Source of the DNA: Acinetobacter sp. A47
Lineage (GTDB): Bacteria; Pseudomonadota; Gammaproteobacteria; Pseudomonadales; Moraxellaceae
DNA: 64,000 nucleotides
NCBI RefSeq assembly: GCF_000805455.1
Contig: NZ_JSUS01000001.1
Location: 248,001-312,000, forward strand
Reading direction: 5' to 3'
Position numbers and translations under genes: made by a program. The notes under the pieces are model-generated. The model was not told where the DNA came from. It was given only the letters and a program-made list of their open reading frames with translations, and searched no databases. Shown in pieces: positions 1-10,300 of the stretch; within the stretch, counting starts at the first letter, position 1; each line of letters starts with the position of its first letter.

Positions 1-1448
1 GGAATTATGAAAATGTTATGAACTGTATGAAGGAATTTACAGTTGCTCAAACTCGTTTAACACCAGCCAATGCTGCGCTTGAGATTGATCGTGTTTTACG
101 ACAATGCATTATTGAAAGACGACCTGTATATATACAAATACCTTCTGATATAACTCATATTAAAATTAGAGTAAATCCAGAACCATTAAACCTAAACTTA
201 CCTTTAAGTGATCCAGAGCTATTAGATATTGCAACAGAACAGATATGTAAAGCTCTGTCAAAAGCAAATCGACCAGCTTTTTTAATTGATGAAGCTGCGA
301 AAATTTTTGGGGTGAGTCCAATTTTAACGCAGATAGCTATACATCATAATATTCCGTATGCTTGTTTATGTTCAGCAAAGAATGTGATGGATGAATCGCT
401 ACCTCAATATGCAGGTACCTATATGGGGCACCTTAGTCAGCCTGAAACTCGAAAAATTATTGAGCAATCAGATTGTCTAATTGGTGTTGGTGTGCGCCTT
501 AGTGATGCCAGTACATGTTTATTTACCCACCAACTTCCTAAAGAAAACTTTATTGAAATATCTCAACATGATCTAAGTATAGAAAATCGCAATTTTCCAG
601 GCGTGGGAATGACACAGCTCTTTGAAAAACTTCAACATCGTTTAAAGCTATCTCCCACTGCACCATTCAAATTGGAAAAGTCGAAGGCAAAGTTTGAGAA
701 GATCATTGAAGATGAGAGTTTGTCTCAAGCTGTTCTATGGAAATATATAGAACGTTTTTTTAAGCCTCATGATGTCATTATTGCTGAAATAGGAACTTCA
801 AGTTCAGCTTTGGCAGCAATGCAATTACCAGCAACAGCTGATTTTATTTCGCAGACCCAATGGGGGGCGATAGGTTTTACACTACCGGCTATGTTGGGAA
901 GCCTTCTGGCCCAACCAGAACGACGTCATATTTTATTTATTGGCGATGGCGCAATTCAGCTCACTGTTCAAGAGCTTTCTACAATTATCCGTCATAAGCT
1001 TAAACCTATAATTTTTGTAGTAAATAATGGAGGTTATACCATTGAGCGGCTAATTTTAGGTGAGAACTCATCTTATAATAATATCCAAAATTGGAAATAT
1101 ACCGAAATTGTGCCAGTGTTTAATGAAGGCGAGCAATATCGTAGCGTTGTCGTGGAAACAGAAGGGCAATTAAGCGAAGCATTAAATATGGCGGCTGATA
1201 CAAATAGCCTGACCTTGATTGAGTTAAAACTCCCCATGATGGATGCTTCGGTTAACTTACGCAAATTTGGTGATATGACTGCTCAACATGATTTTGGTGA
1301 TTTCGGTTATAAAAAACTGCAGTCAAATCAGGGGAGCAAAAAAGATCTGTGTAATTTTGCCCAGCCGTTTAATTATTCCAGTCTGGTTGAGATGAAAGAA
1401 CGTCAGTTGCATTCTAAAAAACCGAGTTTTCATTTTCCTGAAAACTAA
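1..1448 (+). CDS. Thiamine-diphosphate alpha-keto acid decarboxylase (indolepyruvate/pyruvate decarboxylase family), 5' truncated by window
   Basis: The frame is open from the first base, so the true start lies upstream; roughly 90 residues of a normal ~550-residue enzyme are missing. The visible N-terminal part matches the end of the Pyr domain (LTPANAALEIDRVL, then RPVYIQIPSD), followed by a central domain. The C-terminal PP domain carries the ThDP/Mg motif: GDGAIQ about 300 residues in, then NNGGY about 27 residues later. Enzymes of this family decarboxylate 2-keto acids such as indole-3-pyruvate or pyruvate in the cytoplasm; the substrate cannot be read from sequence. The gene ends only ~50 bp before a terminator-like hairpin that belongs to the phage tail block. 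It is therefore either the chromosomal flank of a truncated prophage or cargo within it. The 3' end appears intact. Confidence 0.85.
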   Translation, partial: NYENVMNCMKEFTVAQTRLTPANAALEIDRVLRQCIIERRPVYIQIPSDITHIKIRVNPEPLNLNLPLSDPELLDIATEQICKALSKANRPAFLIDEAAKIFGVSPILTQIAIHHNIPYACLCSAKNVMDESLPQYAGTYMGHLSQPETRKIIEQSDCLIGVGVRLSDASTCLFTHQLPKENFIEISQHDLSIENRNFPGVGMTQLFEKLQHRLKLSPTAPFKLEKSKAKFEKIIEDESLSQAVLWKYIERFFKPHDVIIAEIGTSSSALAAMQLPATADFISQTQWGAIGFTLPAMLGSLLAQPERRHILFIGDGAIQLTVQELSTIIRHKLKPIIFVVNNGGYTIERLILGENSSYNNIQNWKYTEIVPVFNEGEQYRSVVVETEGQLSEALNMAADTNSLTLIELKLPMMDASVNLRKFGDMTAQHDFGDFGYKKLQSNQGSKKDLCNFAQPFNYSSLVEMKERQLHSKKPSFHFPEN

Positions 1449-1498
1449 GGTATAGTTTTATTAGTGTGGTCGTACTTTAGTTTGATCATGTAAGTATT

Positions 1499-1527
1499 AA
1501 AGCTCATCAATTTGGTGAGCTTTTTTT
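1499..1527 (+). terminator. Terminator-like hairpin before tail gene M
   Basis: The stem AAAGCTCA / TGAGCTTT is followed by a T-run. It lies 16 bp before the M start and is the first of five similar hairpins between prophage late genes. It could end the decarboxylase transcript or be native to the phage. Confidence 0.7.
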
Positions 1528-1542
1528 GTGCCTGAGAAAAAT

Positions 1543-1887
1543 ATGAGTAATTTGGTTTTCAACTGGGAGTGTGACTTAAACGGTAATTCTCAAACCCAGA
1601 ATTTTAAAGTTTTAAACACATCCTTTGGTGATGGTTATGAGCAGAATACCTCAGTCGGCATCAACAACATCAAGGGTGAATGGAAGTACCAGCGGACGGC
1701 TTATAAAAGCGAAATTTTAGCGATTAAGGCGTTCTTTGATAAGCACCGTGGTAGTGAGTCATTTTTATGGAACTCACCCCTTGATGGGCAAGTGCGCGTG
1801 AAAACGGATGTCAATTATAACCATATGCAACTGGGCGGTGATGTGTGGCAAATCTCAACAACTTTTAAGCAGGTTTTCCACCCTTAA
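1543..1887 (+). CDS. Phage minor tail protein M (lambda gpM-like)
   Basis: A 114-residue protein whose motifs are typical of the phage minor tail M family: NTSFGDGYEQ near the N-terminus and FLWNSPLDGQVRV in the middle. In lambda-type siphophages gpM acts at the tail tip with gpL downstream of the tape measure. A GTG at 1528 is also in frame but abuts the T-run of the hairpin, so the ATG at 1543 with a weak GAG upstream is preferred. The following genes L, K, I and J keep lambda order. The tape-measure gene H expected just upstream is absent and replaced by a metabolic gene. Confidence 0.85.
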   Translation: MSNLVFNWECDLNGNSQTQNFKVLNTSFGDGYEQNTSVGINNIKGEWKYQRTAYKSEILAIKAFFDKHRGSESFLWNSPLDGQVRVKTDVNYNHMQLGGDVWQISTTFKQVFHP

Positions 1888-1901
1888 TCATTATTTCATT
1901 T

Positions 1902-1924
1902 AAGCCCTGGATGGGGCTTTTTTT
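1902..1924 (+). terminator. Hairpin between tail genes M and L
   Basis: AAGCCC pairs with GGGCTT and a T-run follows; the next start codon is 12 bp away. Confidence 0.65.
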
Positions 1925-1935
1925 GTGAGTAAAGA

Positions 1936-2655
1936 ATGGCATTAACAAGTGATTTTCAAAAACTGGAGGTTGATGGATTAATCTCTTTATTCGAGCTGGA
2001 TGCTTCACATTTTGGTATTGGAGTTTTGCGTTTTCATGGCCTAATGGCTCAGCGCAATGGCGAAGAATGGAGACCTAACATAATTTGGCAAGGTCAAGTA
2101 TATGAACCGATTTCAATTGAAGCAAAAGGGATGGAAATGCGCTCTGATGGACGTGCTTCAGCGCCTATATTAACCATTGCAAATAATATCAATGGAATCC
2201 AAGGTGCTATTTCAGCCTACTGTCTGCAATATGGTGATTTTGCTGGAGCAAAGCTCAAAGTCATTACAACGCTTGCTAAATATCTGGACGCTGCAAACTT
2301 TCCGGACGGCAATCCCACAGCTTCAAATGAATCAAAAGAGCAGCATTGGTATATCGAGCAAAAGATTTCTGAAAACCCGATGCAAGTCGTTTTTGAATTA
2401 TCAAACCCGATAGATTTTGAAGGTTTGCGTATTCCAGCGCGTCAGATTACCTCACTTTGTGATGAAGCCTGTAAAGGCCGTTATCGTGGTGAAGTTTGCG
2501 GATACATCGGTACAAAATTTTATACGGATAAAGATGAGCCTACTACAGATCCTGCTTTGGATCGTTGCTCTGGGCGTTTAAAAGCTTGTCGCCTTCGTTT
2601 CGGTGAAAATTCACCTTTACCTTTCTGCGGTTTCCCTGCATCTAACTTAATGTGA
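1936..2655 (+). CDS. Phage minor tail protein L (lambda gpL-like)
   Basis: A 239-residue protein of the phage minor tail L family. The C-terminal third has spaced cysteines (LCDEACKG, EVCGY, DRCSG, KACRLRFG, LPFCGFP). The lambda homologue is known to hold an iron-sulfur cluster through such cysteines, so the same is inferred here. It would work in tail-tip assembly between M and K. Its stop codon overlaps the start of the next gene (TGATG), indicating translational coupling. No frameshift or truncation is visible. Confidence 0.88.
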   Translation: MALTSDFQKLEVDGLISLFELDASHFGIGVLRFHGLMAQRNGEEWRPNIIWQGQVYEPISIEAKGMEMRSDGRASAPILTIANNINGIQGAISAYCLQYGDFAGAKLKVITTLAKYLDAANFPDGNPTASNESKEQHWYIEQKISENPMQVVFELSNPIDFEGLRIPARQITSLCDEACKGRYRGEVCGYIGTKFYTDKDEPTTDPALDRCSGRLKACRLRFGENSPLPFCGFPASNLM

Positions 2656-3407
2656 TGAATATGAGACTGACTTTAAAAATTAAGAAAGCAATTGCATTAC
2701 ATGCGAAGGATAGTTACCCGTCAGAGTGCTGCGGCGTTATTGTTAATCGAGAATACATTCCTTGTCGCAACATTGCTAAATCTAATGATCAATTTGAGAT
2801 TGATCCAGTGGATCTGGCCGCAGCCGAAGACAAAGGCGAGATTACAGCTTACGTGCACAGCCACCCTGATGGTACCACGACTGCATCGGAGCTAGATTTA
2901 AAGCAAATTGAATTGCATGAAAAGCCGTGGGTCATTTGCTCATATCCTGATTTAGATTTTGAAGTGTACAAACCCTATGGATATCGCGCCCCTTTATTGG
3001 GGCGTAATTATTTTCATGGATGGCAAGATTGTTACTCACTTATTCAGGATTTTTACGAACGTGAGCTTGGAATCAACTTGATTGATTTTGAGCGTGCGGA
3101 CGCGTGGTGGGAAGATCCAGAGCACGCATCACTTTATCTTGAAAACTATCAAAAAGCAGGCTTTTACGAAGTCGATAGTCCACAGTATGGCGACATGATT
3201 ATTTGCCGTGTTGGACGAACTGAACACCCGAATCACGCTGTACTTTGGCTGGGTGATCATTGGGATTTGAAATCTGAAGAAACCGATCCGTGCTTTGGCA
3301 ATTCATTGATTCTGCATCACCCGTATGGCCGTAAATCCGTGCGCGAAATCTATGGCAAACAATGGCTCGATAGAACCGTCAAAATTTTAAGACATCGCGA
3401 TATTTAA
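2655..3407 (+). CDS. Phage tail assembly protein K: JAB metalloprotease plus NlpC/P60 hydrolase
   Basis: About 250 residues with two domains. The N-terminal half is a JAB/MPN+ zinc metalloprotease with an early Glu (PSECCGV) and the motif HSHPDGTTTASELD. The C-terminal half is an NlpC/P60 peptidase with a candidate catalytic Cys in WQDCYSLIQDFY and His in NHAVLWLGD. This is the layout of lambda gpK, needed in tail-tip assembly and possibly for peptidoglycan processing at entry. GTG 2652, ATG 2655 and ATG 2661 are all in frame; 2655 overlaps the L stop and is preferred. Confidence 0.88.
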   Translation: MNMRLTLKIKKAIALHAKDSYPSECCGVIVNREYIPCRNIAKSNDQFEIDPVDLAAAEDKGEITAYVHSHPDGTTTASELDLKQIELHEKPWVICSYPDLDFEVYKPYGYRAPLLGRNYFHGWQDCYSLIQDFYERELGINLIDFERADAWWEDPEHASLYLENYQKAGFYEVDSPQYGDMIICRVGRTEHPNHAVLWLGDHWDLKSEETDPCFGNSLILHHPYGRKSVREIYGKQWLDRTVKILRHRDI

Positions 3408-3464
3408 ACGATTCATCAATCCGATGAAAAAACCGCCGCAAGGCATAACTTTGGAGTAAATAGT

Positions 3465-3665
3465 ATGACAAATTCAGTCCCTAAAAGCGTATCAATCACC
3501 GAAGCAAATCTCATCAACTGGTTTGATGGTCAGTTGAAATCTTTAAGATTTAACGACAATCTCGACGTGGAAAAGCTATCTTTAACTTTTGATAAAAAAA
3601 CAGGTTATTCAATTCTTTTAGAAACTGCCCCTATTCAGGAATTACCTGCGCCTGACGAAGCTTAA
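3465..3665 (+). CDS. Small prophage protein of unknown function between K and I
   Basis: A 66-residue ORF with a good ribosome binding site (GGAG ahead of ATG 3465). It ends 10 bp before the next gene, whose own AAGGAG site overlaps the gap. Its position inside the conserved K-I-J tail block and its clean spacing argue that it is real. No domain is recognised. The sequence is mixed charged/hydrophobic with no signal peptide or membrane segment. Confidence 0.65.
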   Translation: MTNSVPKSVSITEANLINWFDGQLKSLRFNDNLDVEKLSLTFDKKTGYSILLETAPIQELPAPDEA

Positions 3666-3675
3666 GGAGAAGGGA

Positions 3676-4329
3676 ATGCTCAAAACAATCAAATTATACG
3701 GTGTACTGGGAAAGAAATTCGGTAAAGTCTTTAAGCTTGACGTTTCAAGCACTAAAGAAGCGGTACGTGCCCTATGTGTCCAGGTGCCGGGTTTTGAGCA
3801 TTTCATGATGAACGCTCATCACCAAGGTATGGAATTTGCCATTTTCTTAGATGGTAAAGATCTTGGTATCGCAAAAAGGGGCAAAAAAAAATCATCATTT
3901 TATGATCCGGATACCAAGCGGACAATCAATGGAAATAATATCGGCATTGAACAAGTCGAAATGCATACAGAATCAAAAGTAATTCATATCGTTCCAAGAA
4001 TTATAGGTGCAGGTGGTGGTGGCGTATTCCAGACAATCTTAGGCGTGGTGCTTGTTGTAGTTGGCGCGGTCGCTATGGCTTACGGACAAGCTTGGGGGGC
4101 AAGCTTAGTTGGTACAGGTATAGGGATGATCGTTGGAGGTGTCGCGCAAATGCTGATGCCTAAAATCGACAATGAAAATCAAAACCAAGACGGGAACCGG
4201 GCCAATAAAGGCTTCGGTGGGGCCGTGACTACGGTTGCTCAGGGTAACCCGGTTCCGGTTCTCTACGGCCAGCGTGAGATCGGCGGATTTATTGTAAGTG
4301 CAGGACAGTTCCCTGAAGACCAGATGTAA
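3676..4329 (+). CDS. Phage tail assembly protein I (lambda gpI-like)
   Basis: A 217-residue protein with a strong AAGGAG site. The N-terminal ~100 residues are a ubiquitin-like region (IKLYGVLGKKFGKVFKLDV, AVRALCVQVPGF). A glycine/alanine-rich hydrophobic stretch follows around residues 113-160, then a C-terminal segment with NPVPVLYGQREIGG typical of gpI homologues. It acts with K and J in tail-tip assembly. It sits directly upstream of J and is separated from it by a terminator-like hairpin. Confidence 0.88.
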   Translation: MLKTIKLYGVLGKKFGKVFKLDVSSTKEAVRALCVQVPGFEHFMMNAHHQGMEFAIFLDGKDLGIAKRGKKKSSFYDPDTKRTINGNNIGIEQVEMHTESKVIHIVPRIIGAGGGGVFQTILGVVLVVVGAVAMAYGQAWGASLVGTGIGMIVGGVAQMLMPKIDNENQNQDGNRANKGFGGAVTTVAQGNPVPVLYGQREIGGFIVSAGQFPEDQM

Positions 4330-4346
4330 AACAATTAGTTGTAATG

Positions 4347-4370
4347 AACCGGCTTTAAGCCGGTTTTTTT
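4347..4370 (+). terminator. Hairpin between tail genes I and J
   Basis: AACCGGC pairs with GCCGGTT, followed by a run of seven T. The J start is 20 bp downstream, so complete termination here would shut off J. Confidence 0.7.
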
Positions 4371-4390
4371 GTGCGAGAGATTTATTTTAT

Positions 4391-7300
4391 ATGACCATCA
4401 TTAAAGGCGAGAAGAAAGGAAGCAAACAAGCTCGCAAGCCTAAAATTGCCCGGGACTCGGCCCAGTCTAAAACCTACATTAAAATTTTATACGGTCTGTC
4501 TGAAGGTGAGATTGCGGGGCTGGCCAACGGAAATCAATCCATCTATCTTGAAGGTACACCGCTTTTAGATGCCAACAATAAAGAGAACTTTAGTGACATC
4601 AAAGTCGATTACCGGCCGGGTACCAATGACCAGACATATATCGAAGGCTTTCCTGCCGTTGAAAGTGAAACCGCTATCGATGTTGAGCTCACTGATAAAA
4701 CCCCATGGGTTAAAGCATTCAAGAATCTGGAGCTTGATGCTGTACGTGTAAGACTTAAATGGGGGCCATTGTTTAACCAGAACATGAGCAATGGTGATGT
4801 AGACGGATACACCATTGAATATGCCTTGGATGTGCAAGTTGATGGTGGAGCATGGACAGAAGTCTTAAAAACAAAAATTTCAGATAAAACATCTGCGAAC
4901 TATGAGCGTGCACACCGTGTAGATCTCCCTAGAGCTGATAAAGGGTGGCAGGTACGGGTAAGAAGAATTACACCGAACCGCAATGCTGATGATGTCAGCG
5001 ACAAAATGTATGTATCCGCAATTACCGAAGTTATCGATGTAAAGCTCCGCTATCCGAATACAGCATTATTGGGCCTTCAGTATGATGCCGAGACCTTTAG
5101 CAATGTTGCCAAGTTTTCGGCTGATACCAAGGGGCGCATCATTAAAGTCCCTTCAAATTACAACGCGGTATCCCGTAAGTATAACGGGATCTGGGACGGA
5201 ACCTTCATTGAAGCATATACCAATAACCCGGCATGGATTTATTACGATATCTGTTTGAATGACCGTTATGGTTTAGGCGACCGCTTAACCCCATTCATGA
5301 TTGACAAGTGGTCTATCTATCGTTTGGCCCAGTACTGTGATCAGCTCGTTTCTGATGGCCAGGGTGGTGAGGAGCCGCGTTTTACGTGTAATGTGTATTT
5401 GCAGAATGCTGAAGATGCCTATTCGATTTTAAGCAAATTAGCCGGTGTATTCAGAGCTATTTCGTACTGGGACGGGAATAGTATCGTGTGTGACGCTGAC
5501 ATTCCACAAGACACGTATTTTGCTTATAGCCGTGCCAATGTCATCGATGGGGTTTTTGAGTATACGGGCACCCGCGCACGTGACCGGCACAATGTCGTGA
5601 AGGTTGCATGGGATAACCCGGCCAATCATTATAAAACTGAATATGAATATGTCCGGGATGAAAATGCGATTGCGGAAATGGGGCAGGTACGCATTCTGGA
5701 TCTTGATGCATGGGGCTGTACTTCACGTGGACAGGCGCAACGGGCGGGGCTTTGGGCTTTAAAATCAGAGCAGGTAGAAACCCGCACTGTCACTTTTAAA
5801 GTCGGTTTAGATGGTCATCTACCGGCACCTGGGCGCATCATCGAAATTTCGGATGAGCTCTTCGCCGGCCGGGCAAACGGTGGACGTGTCGCTGCAGTTT
5901 CAAAAGACCAAAAAAGCGTGACGCTTGATCGAGACAAGGTGGTTGTAAAAGCCGGCGACAAGCTGGTTGTAAATGGTGAAGACGGGAAAGCACAGACGCG
6001 TATTGTCCAGTCCGCGAAAGGCCGTTTGATTACCGTTACGGAAGCCTTTAAAAATATTGCTGCACAAAATGTCTGGGTTCTGGATGCCAAGGATCTGGCC
6101 ACCATGAAGTTCCGGGTCATTTCAATTTCTCCGGAAGAAAAGCACCAATTTACGATTACTGCGCTACAACACAGCCCGACCAAATTTCAAGAGATCGATA
6201 ACGGCACTTACTTTGAAGATATTCCCAATTCCATCATTAACCCGACCACTCAAGAACCGGTTGCCAATGTAGAGATCAGCCAGCTCAACCGGGTTGAACA
6301 AGGTTTAACTGTGACCACCATGGTGATTGCATGGCCACAAGCCAAAGGTGCGGTGAAATATCAAATCGAGTGGCGTAAAAATGATGGTTCGTGGCTCAAG
6401 TTGCCGAACACTGGTAATAACTCTGTAGAGGTTCCTGGTGTATATGCGGGTAACTATCAGGCGCGGGTAACCGCAATCTCCGCTTTTGAGGTTCCGTCAC
6501 TCCCAGTGTATTCAGTTTTGACGGAATTGAATGGCAAACAGGGATTACCACCGAAGCTTGCAACCATTAAAGCCACTGGCATCTTGTTCGGTATGCAGCT
6601 TGATTGGTCATTTCCGAAAACTGGTGCGCTTGATACAGCGTATACAGAAATCGAAGTTTCACCAGATGGGAAAAGCAATATTACTCAACTGGGCTTATTT
6701 GCCTACCCAACGTCTACAACCACAATTCAGGGACTGCAAGGTAACTTAACTCAACATTACCGTGGCCGCTTAATTGACCGGATCGGTAATATTGGTGCGT
6801 GGTCGCAATGGGTGGAAGGAACAACCTCGGCAGATCCGGAAGAGATTTTAAAAATTATTGAGGGAGAAATTGGCGAGGGCGTATTTGATCCGAAGACCAA
6901 AGAGCAATTAGAACAGATTAATAAAAATGCCCAATCAATTGCTGCAGAATCAAAAGCACGTGCAGAAGCTGACGCTGCAGAGTCGAAAGCCCGTGCAGAT
7001 GCCATTGCCGCCGAAGTACAAAGAAATACCAAGGCATTGACAGAAGCTGCCCAGAAAGAAGCCATTGCACGCGAAAAGGCAATTAACAGCAAAGCAGATG
7101 AAATTAATAAATCCATTTCGTCTGTATCCAAGGCCGTTACACAAGAGGTAAATGACCGGAGAATTGCAGTCAAGGCTGAAAGTGATGCCCGGATCAGCGC
7201 AGTTTCAAAGCTGGAAGACGGTTTAACGGTCGAAAGAAGCGAGCGTAAAAATGAAGATGCGTCTTTATTAAAAAATATTGAGACTTATAAAGCCAGTACC

Positions 7301-10300
7301 AACAATACACTTGCGTCAGTACAAAACCAGATTACAGTCAATGCCAATAATATCAGTGCTCAAGCCTCAAAAACCACGGCGCTGGATGGCCGGGTTTCGG
7401 CTACTGAAAAGGGGATGGCCAAAAAGCTGGATGCCTCGGTAATTGAAAAATATTCGACCACGGTTGAAACAGACAATGCGATTGCTGAGCGTATCAATGC
7501 ATATAACGCATCGTTAAGCCTGGGCGGTACCAATATGGCTTATGGTACGGATTCTGATGTATTCATCCCATACATTGCCACTGGTGCTGACTCTACAATT
7601 CGTTATTTTGATGCATATCCGACACGTTTGGCCCGTGTAGATTTTAAATCATTGCCGATCATGGGGCTGATTACCCCACGTGAGTTACGTCAAACGCAAT
7701 TGATCACCGGCAAAACCTATACATTGTCATTCCTTGGCCAGGGTACGATGCCGCTGTTGAACTATAACTATATCATTGTAGAGGGCGGCACCAACTTTCG
7801 ATTACCGAATATCCCTTTAGGCGCGGGTAATAACAATCTCAGAAGTTTAACATTTACATGGACTGAGCCTACTACTTCGACTACGGGTATTTTGCTGGCA
7901 GCCTCAGGTAAAGCCGGTGACTGGTTTAATGTTCGTGGAATCATGCTTGAGGAGGCCACAAAACCCTCATCCTGGAGTCCAAACCCAAAAGAGATCCAAT
8001 CTTCTTTAGACGCCAATGCTTCAGCAATCCAAAGCACTCAAAGTGAGGTTAAAAAGCTGGAAGGCCGGGTAACGTCCAACTCAAGCTCTATTATCGGTTT
8101 AAAGAATGACATGTCTGTAGTAAAAAATGATGTGTCTAAAAAGGCCGATAGTTCAGCTGTTTCAGCGATTAAATCAACCGTAGAGCAACATGACAAGACT
8201 TTAACAAGCCACGGTAGCTCACTGAATGAGTTAAAAAACTCTATTGATACACTGCAGCGTGACAACTTACTGGTTGAAAACAAAGACCAGGTGGTCACCG
8301 GTGCGGTATATCAACAAGCTATCGTTGCAACCAAAGGGCCGTTAAATCTAAAGCAGGGCGATTCAATCACCGTTCGCGGAAAACTGTCTTTTGAGCATCC
8401 CAATGAATTGGCCGCTAATCAGGGCTTAGCCCTATATCTGGATGCCTCTCAACGTCTCGGCACGCCATTATTATTTAAGCAAGGAAATGACCAGACTTTT
8501 GAAGTCACCACAAGAATGCCGAATGATAAAACATTCAGTTCGTTCCGGCTTTACTTCTTGCAAAACGGTACAGCCGTAGCATCAACAAAAACAACACTGC
8601 ACTGGGTTGAGTTGTATCGAGGCGAGTCCTTGATTGGTACCAAAGCCGATAGCACAGCATTTAACGGCCTAAAAAACGAAGTTAAGGAAATCGATGGCAA
8701 GGTCTCAACCAATAGTTCCGCTATTATCCGTGTAGAGGGAAAAATCACGGAAGTTGACACCAAAGCAGGCACAGCCCTTAAAAATGCAGCTTCAGCACAA
8801 ACCACAGCGAATTCGGCGGTTGATCAGGCCAATGCCAATGCAAGCAACATTACCAAACTTCAAGGCTCGATTGCCGACAAACCAAATAACGTGATTAAAA
8901 CTTCAATTTTTGAAGAGGGTGAGCGGAAATCATGGCAAGGAACTCAAATCCGGGTAATTGATATTACGACACACCCAACATACAAGAAGGGTATCACTGG
9001 CCGTCCTGGTACTTATAATTGGGAGGAAAATATCCAGCCGGCACAAGCAGGAGATGTATTCGATTTAAAAGCCTTCTGTGACTTTACCGGAACAACTGTT
9101 ACGTCTGGACGTGTAGGTATTGTAGGACTTCGGTTCTGGAATAAAGACATGACATCACTAGGATTTAACGGTATCAGCTTCCTGTTTAGTGATGGGACTG
9201 GCTATAAAACTGCTACAGTCACTGCACCGGTCAATACCGCATTTATTCAGCCGTTTTTTTATCACGATGGTGCCGGCTCAACGACAGCATTTACTGACCT
9301 GACGATTACCAAGCGAACCGCGATTGAAGAGGCAAATGCCGCTGGTATTTCTGCGATTACAATCCGTGTTTCAAAAACTGAAGATAAGCTTGAATCTCAG
9401 TCAACAAGCATGATCAAGCTTCAAAATGATCTTGAAGTCACCAAGAACAACGTCACTAAAAAAGTAGATAGCTCGGCGCATAATGCCCTTGATAGTAAGG
9501 TGAATAGTGTTGATGGCCGGGTGTCGGCAAATACCAGCGCGATTACGAATCTAGGGGGCCGTTTAAGTACGACTGAAAAAGGACTGGATAAGAAGCTGGA
9601 TGCCTCGGTAATTGACAAATATTCGACCACGGTTGAAACAGACAATGCGATTGCTGAACGTATTAACGCTTATGATGTCAATCTTAAACTCGGTGGTACC
9701 AATTTACTCTATGGAACCGACAACCGGGGTTTAATCGCTTATACCTCGGCAGCGGCAAATGCCCGGTTATCTTGGTCTGATGCAGATCCGACAGAAATGG
9801 TACGGGTTGATTACAATGGCCAGAACACGATGGGCGTTATTACCTCACGTGAATTGCGTAAAACCACGCTGATCAAAGGCCGAAAGTATATCTTGTCCTT
9901 CCTTGGCCAAGGCACCATGCCTGTCTTGAACTATAACTACATCATCATTGAAGGTGATGCCAATGTCCGTCTGGATACCTTGCCGTTAGGCCCGGGCGGA
10001 TCTACCCAGCGGACAATTGCGTTTGAGTGGACTGGTGAAACGACAACTGCTGCAGGTGTGCTGTTAGGATTTGGCGGAGCCAAGGCCGGTGACTGGTTTT
10101 CAGTGCGTAGCCTGATGCTTGAAGAAGCAACAAAAGCCTCATCCACGTGGTCACCCAATCCGGTTGAAGTCAAATCCTCTTTAGATGCCAATGCCAAGGC
10201 GATTACAGACACGCGGGCCAGCGTAACTGCAGTCGAAGATCGCGTTGATTCGGTGAGTAGTAACGTAACCCGGCTTGAGAATCGCGTAGGCAAGAGTGAG

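Noticed and set aside
1449-1500. Possible left attachment site
   Set aside because: No repeat shared with the 6S 3' region or the integrase flank was found.
6757-7173. 138-codon minus-strand frame inside J
   Set aside because: Antisense shadow of the alanine/lysine-rich coiled-coil region of J.
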